Both the position numbers and the translations under genes were made by a program. DNA of 64,000 bases from Amoebophrya sp. A120 (lineage: Eukaryota > Sar > Dinophyceae > Syndiniales > Amoebophryaceae). The notes beneath the pieces are model-generated. The model searched no databases, was not told the origin of the DNA, and saw only the letters and a program-made list of their open reading frames with translations. The DNA lies in contig CAJINV010000002.1 of assembly GCA_905178155.1 (NCBI GenBank), positions 3,293,515 to 3,357,514 on the forward strand, read 5' to 3'. Of the stretch, positions 54,701 to 63,700 are shown one piece after another; the first letter of the stretch is position 1; the number at the start of each line of letters is the position of its first letter.

Positions 54701-56979
54701 GAGAAAAAAATTTGTAATGCATGATTGCAATTACTACGAGTGCGATGCTTATGCTTTTTCGCTGGATATTTTCCTCTGCTGCTTTTCCACAGTGTGACGG
54801 TGCGGTCTGCGATGAAGGTGAGTTCTCCACGTCCCTCTCTTGGCTATGCATTGCAAATATGGCTGGGTCTGGAAGGATGTAACTTGTCATGCCAAATCTG
54901 AATCATGCAAAAAATCTGCGTTGCATGAGCACCAACAGCCGTCCTATTTTACCAAGTTGCGAGGGAAGGTCTCATGCAGGATAGGCATGATGGAAATCTC
55001 GCAGAATTTGCTATGCTAGGCGCGGCTGCATTCCAGACACCATGGGTCATGGAAAACCTGCATGACAAAGCTGGCATCCTTCCAGACCCGTACATATTTT
55101 CATTTCATATTGGCAGCAGGTGTTCGACGCCGGCGTACTGCGGGAACCACCTATGGATGGGTCAGGTGCGAAATCGACAAAGTTCAAATGATTTGTCATG
55201 CATATAAATGCGACACAAAGACTGACTCCATTGCAGAAGACGCAAGAAGGGACGCAGCTTGTAGTGCTGGTAAGGGTCAAGAATTGGGTTCTTGCTGAGT
55301 AGCATGACAGGGGGGCACCCTCTTGCCCTAAACAGCATGACAGACTTGCTTCAGAGTGGCCAGGAAAATTTGTCATGTGCCGATTGGAAGAACCTGTGGA
55401 TCCAAGCAACTGGGGTATAGATTTTATGCATTACAAATTCTATATTTTTTCAACTTTGTCTGTCAATTTCGATCCTGGTAGATCCATACCACCCGTATAC
55501 GGCGCAATTAGTTCGTGCACGGAAGTGGGGTGCGAGCGGATGTGCGACGTCCGCAACGACTGTCAGGCCTACATGCAGCACACAGCAAATACCTGCGGCT
55601 GTCTGCTGATCTTCACCACGCCAGATAGAAAATCCCAAATTCAGGGCATGCTGGACATCACGATATAACCCGCTCAGTTGTTACAATCTCAAACGTTACA
55701 ATAGAGTATGGAAATCTGTGATGCAAAAGGTGCATGACCTAGCCTACTCCCACAGCATTGTGCATGACAAGTTCTGGGGTCCCAAACCGCACTGGAATCT
55801 GGCGAGATTTGAATTGCAGAAAGTGGAACGCTGTGCGGGTCTGTCATGCTCATCATGCAATACAAAATCCAGACTGTATTGTAGCGTTTGAGATTGTAAC
55901 GTTTGAGCGTGTCATACACGACCTGGGTCTCTTCTAAATGCCGGGTCAAGCCCGCGAATACTGAGGTAATCACGACTATGGAAGCGTCAGGATCGAAATC
56001 AACAAAATCGAAATAATTTGTGACGCATAAAATGCATGACGCGACGTGCGTGTGTTGCAGAGCAGGCAAGTGAGGCCGATAGTGAGCCTGTTTGGGGTTA
56101 GAGCTCGAGCTGCTAAAGTAGCATCCGAAAATCAGTCCTCTTTGCCTAAACAGCATGATAAACTGGATTTAGGGACAGCCAAAATCTGTCATGCGCCACT
56201 TGAAAACTGGGTTCCAACTGGCATCCATTTTATGCATGACAAATTTTTCGATTTTGTCGATTTCGATCCTGACAGTTCCATAACGACCACGCCAGCCCCC
56301 GTGCGGATTTGCGAGTGCGCCCATGGCGTGGTCAGTCAAGAGGATTGTTTATCAAATGTAAAAATGTCTGGGTCTGGAAACTTGTGATGCTGTGTGGCGT
56401 ATCATGAGGAGGCGACAATTGCTGGCTCAGCATGACAAATTTCTGAGCTTCTAGGTGTTGCCTATTCTGCACGACAAACTACGTTTCTGCATGACAGAAA
56501 AGTGGGGCTCTTTGGTAATGTGCACGACAGATTTAAGAGTCATGCCAAACAAGCATGAAAAACTTGTAAAAAAAAAAAAAACAAGCATGACAAACTTGCA
56601 TTCTTCCAGACCCAGACATTTTTACATTTGATATTGTGCCGAGCACGGAAGGCAGAGCTGCGCCTCGTGTGACGCCGGCTACAAGCTTCGAAGCCATTAC
56701 ATGGAAACGTCTTGCTGGCCGACCTGCGGCCCAGTTGACTCCTGCGCGGGACTGGAGACGGGTTCGGGGGCGAACAAGGTCTACTACATCAGGACCGGCT
56801 ATACACACGACTACTGTGACGTTACACCTACACAGGCCTTCGCGGAGGCGTACCCAGAAAACGGCTGCCGACAGAGCTGCTGCACGCAGGGCTGTAAGGT
56901 CCCCACGGCGACGATTCGCGGGAAGCTGGATCTGGGAGACGTATGGAAGCGTCAGGATCGAAATTATCCACAAAATTAA
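45717..56979 (+). CDS. Cysteine-rich modular protein, tandem copy 1 (3'-truncated relative to copy 2)
   Basis: Exons 45717-46402, 46708-46860, 47106-47231, 47346-47400, 52660-52768, 53286-53397, 53679-53798, 53959-54060, 54216-54254, 54557-54610, 54777-54844, 55115-55151, 55494-55663, 55922-55976, 56288-56348, 56638-56979: 762 aa in frame. N-terminal hydrophobic patch (SYYRAAAVFLATYLNF), Lys/Ser-rich region, then cysteine-rich domains: IGNGFCAHTEVYPTGF; a PAN/apple-like unit (GYDRCRARCSMRNGECTHFA); CERMCDVRNDCQAYMQH; then part of the module found in the large membrane protein (HGRQSCASC, SCWPTCG, CCTQGC). The frame ends inside a broken family B introner (VWKRQDRNYPQN), where copy 2 continues, so the C-terminus is probably lost. 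The junction around 52769-53285 and the one at 53398-53678 are less certain than the others. Function unknown; probably secreted or surface. Confidence 0.72.
46403..46702. mobile_element. Family B variant introner, tandem copy 1
   Basis: Starts TATGAAAGCCTCAGAATGG, ends GCGGCTTTCATA; same variant as at 22005. Flanks GCGCT and GCGCC differ at one base. Copy 2 has no insertion at the matching site (SSFEIEYESIGNG). Confidence 0.87.
46861..47100. mobile_element. Family E introner, tandem copy 1
   Basis: Starts TATGGCGTTCTAAACTG, ends GTTTGAGAACCCCATA. Exact repeat TTCCA flanks it (46856-46860, 47101-47105). Join CPAF|QRSQGVC. Confidence 0.88.
47232..47340. mobile_element. Family H introner, shortest in the window (109 bp)
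   Basis: Starts TATCCAGGAAAAAACAACC and ends GGGTGTTTTTTCCTTGATA, with CCATCCCCATGC against AATTGGGATGGG. Flanks GGTGG and GGTGC differ at one base. Join PIGGG|PYYAG. Confidence 0.83.
47590..48080. other. GC-rich segment between the E left arm and the satellite array
   Basis: Not part of the usual E consensus. It includes a strong hairpin (GCACGGGGGC / GCCCCCGTGC near 47605) and no supported gene. Confidence 0.45.
48080..51950. repeat. 93-bp satellite array, about 40 units
   Basis: The unit contains TTTGCGAAAAGTGCCCGCGC, GACGCAGTTTGCCCGGCAC and TTTTTTACCACGGGAAACAG. Spacing is exactly 93 bp between well-conserved neighbours (for example 49502 and 49595). Units in the middle (about 49500-50100) are almost identical; those at both edges are diverged. 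Each unit has a hairpin, AAAAGTGCC...GGCACTTTT, with a ~20-base loop. Because 93 is divisible by three and stops are absent, all + frames stay open, but several units carry 1-, 3- or 4-bp length changes that would shift a frame. I read it as non-coding satellite DNA. Confidence 0.9.
52041..52260. mobile_element. Family C element nested inside the giant E introner
   Basis: Starts TATGTGTGGGTCTGGAAG and ends CTTCCAGACACAGACATA. Flanks TTCGA and TCGGC match only in part. The interior has several copies of GGATCATGCAAAATATGCAT followed by GACAAA, so it has its own short tandem expansion. Confidence 0.75.
52265..52570. repeat. Short repeats of ACCCGACT and its complement
   Basis: AGTCGGGT occurs several times near 52285-52315 and ACCCGACT several times near 52333-52400, making an inverted cluster. 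CCTACCCTGG-type repeats follow at about 52530-52570. It lies inside the giant E intron. Confidence 0.7.
52769..53285. mobile_element. Composite intron: family C element next to or inside a family A element
   Basis: 52769-53127 is a C element with the exact repeat CACCA on both sides (52764-52768, 53128-53132). 53133-53285 carries a family A right end (CGATACTTTTGCACAGGATA) and a decayed A left end (GTGCAAGTACTAGTAGT). Removing only C leaves an in-frame stop, so both must be removed together. Joining 52768 to 53286, or 52766 to 53287, keeps frame. Confidence 0.65.
52776..52968. repeat. Direct duplication of ~96 bp around an ambiguous base, likely assembly artefact
   Basis: The stretch 52776-52871 is repeated from 52873, separated by the only N in the window (52872). 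The related C element at 34898 has this segment once. A gap-closing error is the simplest reading. Confidence 0.8.
53398..53678. mobile_element. Family C introner without a clear direct repeat
   Basis: Starts TATGGATTGCAAATATCCC and ends AGACATACTTGCAGTTCATA. Flanks CCCCG and TTTCG do not match. The frame that matches copy 2 (GYDNCRARCS) is kept only if TAT...ATA alone is removed, giving SSAP|RFGLGYDRC. Confidence 0.7.
53799..53953. mobile_element. Family A introner, tandem copy 1
   Basis: Starts TATCCTGTGCAAAAGTATCG, ends TTTTGCAGTTCATA. Exact repeat AGCGC flanks it (53794-53798, 53954-53958). Join LFDSA|TCAEMD; copy 2 is uninterrupted here (YDDAACSEY). Confidence 0.92.
54061..54210. mobile_element. 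Family A introner, tandem copy 1
   Basis: Perfect ends TATCCTGTGCAAAAGTATCG / TTTTGCACAGGATA. Exact repeat AGTGA flanks it (54056-54060, 54211-54215). Join PNAGSD|LPHQ; copy 2 reads PNAGSDKPHQ without an insertion. Confidence 0.93.
54255..54551. mobile_element. Family B introner, tandem copy 1
   Basis: Starts TATGGAACTGTCAGGATCG, ends ATCCTGACGCTTCCATA. Exact repeat AAATG flanks it (54250-54254, 54552-54556). Join LIYKC|GSPSG; copy 2 is uninterrupted (LTYKCGPRD). Confidence 0.92.
54611..54768. mobile_element. Family A introner with a decayed right end, tandem copy 1
   Basis: Starts TATGCATTGCAAAAGCATCG; the right end reads GCTTTTTCGCTGGATA. TGCTC on the left resembles TCCTC at 54772-54776. 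Resuming at 54777 keeps frame (RGCS|AAFPQC). Confidence 0.75.
54845..55109. mobile_element. Family C introner, tandem copy 1
   Basis: Starts TATGCATTGCAAATATGGC, ends TACATATTTTCATTTCATA. Exact repeat TTGGC flanks it (54840-54844, 55110-55114). Join SLSW|QQVFDAG. Confidence 0.88.
55152..55488. mobile_element. Family B introner, tandem copy 1
   Basis: Starts TATGGATGGGTCAGG, ends ATCCTGGTAGATCCATA. Exact repeat CCACC flanks it (55147-55151, 55489-55493). Join LREPP|VYGAISSC. Confidence 0.9.
55664..55916. mobile_element. Family K introner (distant relative of E), tandem copy 1
   Basis: Starts TATAACCCGCTCAGTTGTTA and ends GTAACGTTTGAGCGTGTCATA-type sequence. Exact repeat CACGA flanks it (55659-55663, 55917-55921). 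Join LDIT|TWVSSK. Confidence 0.88.
55977..56282. mobile_element. Family B introner, tandem copy 1
   Basis: Starts TATGGAAGCGTCAGGATCG, ends ATCCTGACAGTTCCATA. Exact repeat ACGAC flanks it (55972-55976, 56283-56287). Join EVITT|TPAPVR; copy 2 reads PTTPAPLAV without insertion. Confidence 0.92.
56349..56632. mobile_element. Family C introner, tandem copy 1
   Basis: Boundaries read TTATCAAATG...CATTTGAT with the exact repeat ATTGT (56344-56348, 56633-56637). Join SQEDC|AEHGRQSC. The interior contains a run of 14 A. Confidence 0.87.
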
Positions 56980-56995
56980 AATGATTTGTCATGCG
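56942..56995. mobile_element. Broken family B introner: left end only
   Basis: TATGGAAGCGTCAGGATCG and following B sequence to TTTGTCATGC are present, then the sequence switches to DNA that resembles the region upstream of copy 1. Copy 2 has a B-type insertion at the identical site (LDLGD|). The tandem-duplication breakpoint therefore lies inside this element. Confidence 0.8.
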
Positions 56996-57745
56996 GAAGG
57001 TGTAATTAAAACGTCTCACCTTGTATCAGAGAACTACATTGGTCATGCGATCATCCTTGTGCTATCGATAATACCGTATCTTCCGTAGACTTAGTCTCGT
57101 AATAAATGCGACGACCAGGCTCTTCGTCTTTCGGCTTCAAGAATACTTAGTCGTGTCAGCTTCTGCCAGCCGGCGGGTCGGAAAAATGATTTCGAGATGA
57201 AATTATGGCGTGTATTATTTCTAACCTCCCCAACCCCTCCGCACGTCCCCCCCCAAGTGCAGGATAAATGACGATGATGATGAGAACGCCCAATACAAAA
57301 AGAATTTCTGCATGGAATGAAGCAGAAGTCAAGTTTTTTTTTTCTCTCCACTACTGGTGCGCTCATCTACTCTACGAGAAATCGAAATCTTCGCTCTGGG
57401 GCCACGAGCAGCAGGGTCTTAGGCTTTATTTCTCGAAGCTTTGAAGAAAATTATATTGGTCTCTATTCAGTTTATCCCGAAAAAAAACTCTGTGAGTGTA
57501 ACTTTTACTTTCGTGGGGTGACAGCATGACAAATTTATTCCACATGACCGAGAAAACCTGTTGTAATGCGTGGCTAGGATGTGAAAAGCAAAAGACACAT
57601 GAAAAGATGGTTTCGTGGCTGTCTGGCATGACACGTGTAAACTTTTTTGCATTTTCTGCATCACAGACTTACACCCACACAGGAGTTTTTTTCTTGCATA
57701 CACCTACAAGACTCGACCACGAGCAACTGCTTGCACGTTCTCAAA
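56996..57745. other. Intergenic region between the tandem copies, duplicated from upstream of copy 1
   Basis: Resembles 45300-45716 (conserved words TGCTATCGATAATA, CTCTGGGGCCACGAG / CCTGGGGCCACGAG). Between about 57430 and 57700 it contains extra sequence with TTTGT/ATGACA words and a TGTAACTTTTACTTTCG region, perhaps an introner remnant. No separate gene. Confidence 0.5.
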
Positions 57746-60700
57746 ATGATGGAGCTCCTCTCGTCGGGTTGTACTAGTAGTGCCAGCACTACGTCCTCGT
57801 CGTTGTCTTCTAAAATGAGGCGGAGGAGTGGTCTGTCCACTGGTACTAGTTCTTACCGCGCCGCGGCGGTTTTCTTGACGACGTACTTGAATTTTCACCG
57901 AGAAGATGAACACCAACACACCACGAACTACACGTCCGTCCCGTCTGAAACCTCCACGAAAGCAAACAGCTTTGTGGCTGCCCTCTCGTTCTCAGCGGAG
58001 AAGATGAAAACCAAAACCACGGCTCGCTCTAAAAAGCGGAATAAAGCTGCCCTGGAGCTGGTGCGCCGTCGGAGCCGCGAAGGGAAAAGTAGTGACAAGG
58101 GCGATGTTGAACAAGAGGAAATAAGTCGCGCTAGCAGAAGTGCTGGCACTGCATCTCCTGGTTTGAAAATTATACCTTCAGCACCACGAGCAGAAGAAAC
58201 TGCAGCGGTCGAAGCAGCACCTTCCCGAGCAGAGGTGATCAGCGCCAGCTTTCACGACTTCGAACGCCAGACGCACCTGCAGGACGGCGCAACAGAAATA
58301 AAATCTTCGCAGTTTCTGCAAGAACAACTACAGATGACAAGAAGCAAAACGACACGACACACCGAATCTACATCGAGCTTCGAAATTGAGTACGAAAGCA
58401 TCGGGAACGGGTGGTGCGCGCATTCCGTCTACGCACCAACGGGTTTCGAACACGAGCAATATTACCACCGCACGGATTCTGCCACCTTTGGCAGGGATAT
58501 CTGCGACGCGAACGCAAACTGTCCCGCGTACCAAACCTCCACGGACGTATGGATCTGTCAGGATCGAAATCGACAAAGTTGAAATAATTTGCCATGCATA
58601 ATGAAAATGGATGCCAGGGGTAACCTAGTTTCCAAGTGGCGCATGACAAATTCGGGCAGAGCCGAAATCCAGTTTGTCATGCTGTTTGGGTAAGGAAGAC
58701 GGCTTTTGTCATGCTACTTTAGCACCTCAGTTTCTACCCTTCAACAGGCTTACAGTCTGCCTGACTTGCCTACTCTGCAAGACAGGCACTCATCTGTGGG
58801 CTGCATTTTATGCATGGCAAATCATTTCATCTTTGTCGATTTCGATCCTGACACATCCATAGAGCGGCAAGGGGCTCTACAATCATCTGGTCCATTATCC
58901 AGACGGTGATGCATTTACGCCCGTGTTGCCGAACCTCGTGTACGCACAGCCCAGCCCACCCCTCGTATCCTGTGCAAAAGTATCGTACTCGTATTGCAAT
59001 CATGCATTACAAATCCTTTTGCTAAGGTAATTCTGCATTTATACAAATTTCATTTCTCATGCTGAGGAGATTTGTGATGCATTTAACCGAGTGCGATACT
59101 TTTGCAGTTCATACCTCGATTCCTGGAACCATTACGCTTGCATGGTGAAGAAGACAGGATTACTGAGAGGAAAAATCCCCCCACCCGATATCGAAAAGGT
59201 ATGTTTCCGAAAATTTTTTGTGTTGGTGATTTGAGACCACAAATAACGTCTGTCTTGCAAGAAGACAAGTGCAGCAGAGGCTTCCGCGCCATTATGGAAG
59301 CGATTGACCATGCTGCTGAGCCTAGGGGACAGGAGCCCTGTGTAATGCTAAACAACCAGACCCAAAGCGAAGGCCCCTACCTAGGCTGAGGATCTGGCTG
59401 CGATGCCGTATTGCAAGACAGCGCGCATTTGTGTACGGAGTTCCAGCATCAGAAACTTCGTCTCGATATGGGGAGGGGGGATTTTTCCTTCGGATAAGGA
59501 TTTATCCCCGTCGGACACTGCGGGACCACGCATCTGGTATTAAATGCAAAAATGTCTGGGTCGTCTGGAAGATTGCGAGGCTTGTCATGCGTGTCTGGCA
59601 TGACTAAAAAGTTTGTGATGCGTGTCCAAGAAGAGACCCTTTTGCCTGTCATGCAACAACGCAGTTTGTCATGCGAAAAACGCAACACAAAGGAGCGCAG
59701 ATATTTCTCATGCTTGGCTGTGCATTACAGAGCATTCACTATTCCCAACGCAGCATTACAAATTTCCAGACCCACACATTTTTACATGTGATATCTGGCT
59801 GCCCACAGCAAGAAGTGCTCTGGCTGGGGTACAGAGACGGAGCTTCCGGGGGACATGGGCGGGTATGACAACTGCCGTGCCCGGTGCAGTAAGCATACAA
59901 ACTGCAGCCATTTTTCGCTGGTAAAGCGAGCAAGCGGCGTCGTCATCTGTTCCATTTACGACGACGCGGCTTGCAGCGAGTATCAGGACGAGAATGTCCA
60001 GTGTGACATGAGCGCCGCGGCAACCGGTGCTATGGAAGTGTCAGAATCGAAATTGACAAAATCGAAAAATTTGTGATGCATGAAATCGATACCAGTTAGA
60101 GCCTCAGTGTCCGAGTGGCGCATGACAAATTTCGGGAGCACCCAAATCCAGTCTGTCATGCTGTTTGGACAAAGAAGACTGCGCCTGTCGTGCTACTCTG
60201 GCAGCGCATTGCATACCCCTAAACTAACAGGCTGACAATCGGCCTCATTTGCCTGCTCCCCAATACAGGCCTGCAGTGCCCTACATTTTATGCATAACAA
60301 GCCTTTCGATTTTGTCGATTTCGATCCTGACACATTCATAGGTGCTAGTGGGGAGTTGATTCCGCCCAACGCGGGGAGCGACAAACCGCACCAAGTCGAT
60401 TGCAGGCTGACCTATAAGTGCGGCCCACGGGACCCTCACCTATGCACTGCAAAAGTATCGTACTAGTATGAATCGCATGACAAATAATTTCCTCAGCTTG
60501 AGAAATGAAATTTGTAATGCGGGTTTAACTTGACAAAACAAATTGTAATGCGTAAATGCGATTAGCACGGGTGCGATTATACTGTTGCAATGCATATCAC
60601 CCCCAGTATGACAACGTCGGCGACAGCGGCTGCACTGTTGACGAGGAGTCGCCATTCATCCTGAACGATGCTAATTTCGGCTGGAAAACTGCGTATCAGA

Positions 60701-63700
60701 CGGTGTCCGGCTGTTCCCACCAGGTGAATGCAGTTCCGAACTGCAGGTACGATCCTACCTGCACGGAGCAAGGTTGTGAAGAGTTGTGCAACATTCGCGC
60801 CGATTGTCAAGCCTACATGCAGAGCCAGTCCGAGAATTGCGACTGCAGATTGATCCTTACCACGCCAGAGCACAAACACCGCATCCTCGGTCGGTGGAGA
60901 CACATCAAAGACGGCCTCTACGCGGGCTATGCCCCATACCAGTGGGACCATGCTACTTGCTGGCGCAGGCCGGGCGGCAGTTCGGAGACTACACTCCCGA
61001 CGACGCCGGCCCCCTTGGCGGTTTGCGACTGCGCCCAGGGTGTAGCTAGCCAAGACCCCTCCACGTGTGTCGGACACGGAAAGCAAAACTGCGAAAGCTG
61101 CTTATCCTGAGTAAGAAAAAAGTCCCCACGACCCCATAGCTGTAAATGCAAATCTGCATGCTGGAAATGTTTCTCATGCGGAGCAGCCCTATGAGCAGCA
61201 TTTTCTATTTGTGTTTTGGAATTAGTCATGCTCCACATAAGCATGCTACACTAGTATACCTGTGATGCTGCTGAACAAGCTAAACAGGATTACACTTCTA
61301 CGAGGCCAAACGTGTCATGCGCAGCAGCCAAACCAGGTTGATTTGTCGAGCAGATTTCCCAACTTGACTATGTTGGGGTGGGGACGTTTATTTTTGCTCA
61401 GGATACTGCTACTTCCACTCCGATTACTGGAAGCTTCGCAACAACTGGCCGAGTCAGGGAGAAACTTCGTGCTGGCTATGAAGCTCTCAAATCGGTTACC
61501 TTCTCATCAACTGTTATATATGATTTGTCATACAAAACGCACACCAGCATCTTCCACACGATGAAACTACTTCGCATGACAAAGTTTTGAAGGGCTAAGC
61601 AGCATCAAAATCTGTGCCAGATTTGTAATGCGAGAGGTGCAAGCTCTATTCTACTTGCATCACAAATTCATGTAACAGTTGAGAATGTAACATTTGAGAA
61701 TGCCACACTGGCCGATCTGCGCTTGGGTTGGAGATTCCTCCTGCCAATCAAAAGAGACGGGTACGGGGGCGAACCGGGTCTACTACATCAAAACCGGTTA
61801 TGGAAGTGTCAGAACCGAAATTGACAAAATCGAAAAATTTGTGATGCATAAAACCGATACCAGTTCGAGCCTCAGTTTCCAAGTGGCGCATGACAAATTT
61901 CGGGAGCACCCAAATCCAGTGTGTCACGCTGTTTGGACAAAGAAGACTGCTCCTGTTGTGCTACTCTGGCAGCGCATTGCATACCCCTAAACAGGCTTGC
62001 AATCGGTCTCATTTGCCTGCTCCCCAATACAGGCCTTCAGTGCCCTACATTTTTTGCATCACAAGTTTTTCGATTTTGTCGATTTCGATCCTGACACATC
62101 CATACCGGTACTGAAAACTATTACAATGAAAAATGCCTCCACCCCAAGATTTGCGCAAGTTTCTCATGCAAAAGGTTTTCTTCAAATGAAGAACTTTTTA
62201 TCTATGCGTAAAAGGACTTCTACGAGCCTCTCTGATGCAGAATCTAAGTGCGCATCAAGGTATCTTTTGCATACCAGATCCGGCTTTTGTTGGGCTCCTT
62301 TGCAGCAGCACAAATTTGAGCTATTCACAATGGCGAACTTGTGATGCTGATAGATGCAAGACCACGGGGAATGTTTTCATTGGGAAGAAGGTTTGATAAA
62401 TACAAATAGTGGGGGTGGGGACATCGACATTTTTCATTGTAATACAAACACGTACTGTGACGTCACTACCGACGAGGCCTTCGGGGCAAACTACCCGGAA
62501 GCCGGCTGCCTCGCCACCTGCTGCACGAGGGGCTGTAAGGTGTATCAAATGTAAAAATGTCTGGGTCTGGAAACTTGTGATGCTGGGTGGCGTCTCATGG
62601 TGAGGCTATAGATGCCGGCTCAGCATGACAAGTTTCTGAGCTCCTAGGTGTTGCCTATTCTGCATGACAAACTGCGCTTCGGCATCACAGAAAAACGGAG
62701 CCCTTGGGCAACGTGCGTGACAGATTTAAGAGTCATGCCAGACAAGCATGAGAAACATGAATTCTTCCAGACCCAGACATTTTTACAGTTGATAAGGTGC
62801 CCACGGCGACAATTCGCGGGAAACTTGATCTGGGAGACGTATGGAAGCGTCAGGTTCGAAGTCCCCACATTTGAAACAACAATATACTATTTAAACTGCA
62901 GCAGGCCAGGCCAGAACTATTGAAGCCTTCTTGGGGTGTGTTCTGAGGTATGCAAAGTGGCTGCGCAGGAGCATCGTGATTTGTAATTGGCAGGCCACAC
63001 CCCAAAACACACCCCCGGCACACACCCCAGACACACCCCCGACACACCCCCGAACACATCCCCGGCAGAAACTGAAGCACGCCCCCGGACACATCACCCC
63101 AGGCAGAAAGCTGCATGGCTTCCAATGATGTGGAAGATAGAAATACGCGAAGACAAGCAGGCCCACCTGGGACGAGGGCAGCCCCTACAAATTCAAAAGC
63201 CGCCCCCGTGCTCCTTCGGGGTGTGTTTGCATGCGCCGAAATTTGTCATGCGCCGCTTACACAATACCATTCCCGCAGCAGCACAGTCTGTTTATGTCAT
63301 GCGCCGCTTACAAATTGGTCTTCCAATAAATGTTGTGCATCGATCATTTTGTGCAACATCGCAAATATGATTTCAGCTTTGTCGAAGATTTTGATCCTGA
63401 CGCCCCCATAAGCCGGCGACCTAGCACATTACTTCGCCGCGGCGCTGCGTTCGTCCCATTTGACACCCGGACAGGGGCCCTGGTACGCAATTCCGGGTGT
63501 GGGTTGCAGCGACGAATGGAACCCTGCTCATACACCGACGTTCTATTGCAGTTCGGGAGGCGCTCCGCTGGCGATGTTCACAGGAATATCAAAAGGAAAA
63601 ATCCCCCCTCCCCATATCAAAACGGAAATTTGTGATGCTGATTTGTGGCCACAAATCAGCTCTGTATTGCAGGGAGGCACTGCGGCCAGATCCCCAGGCT

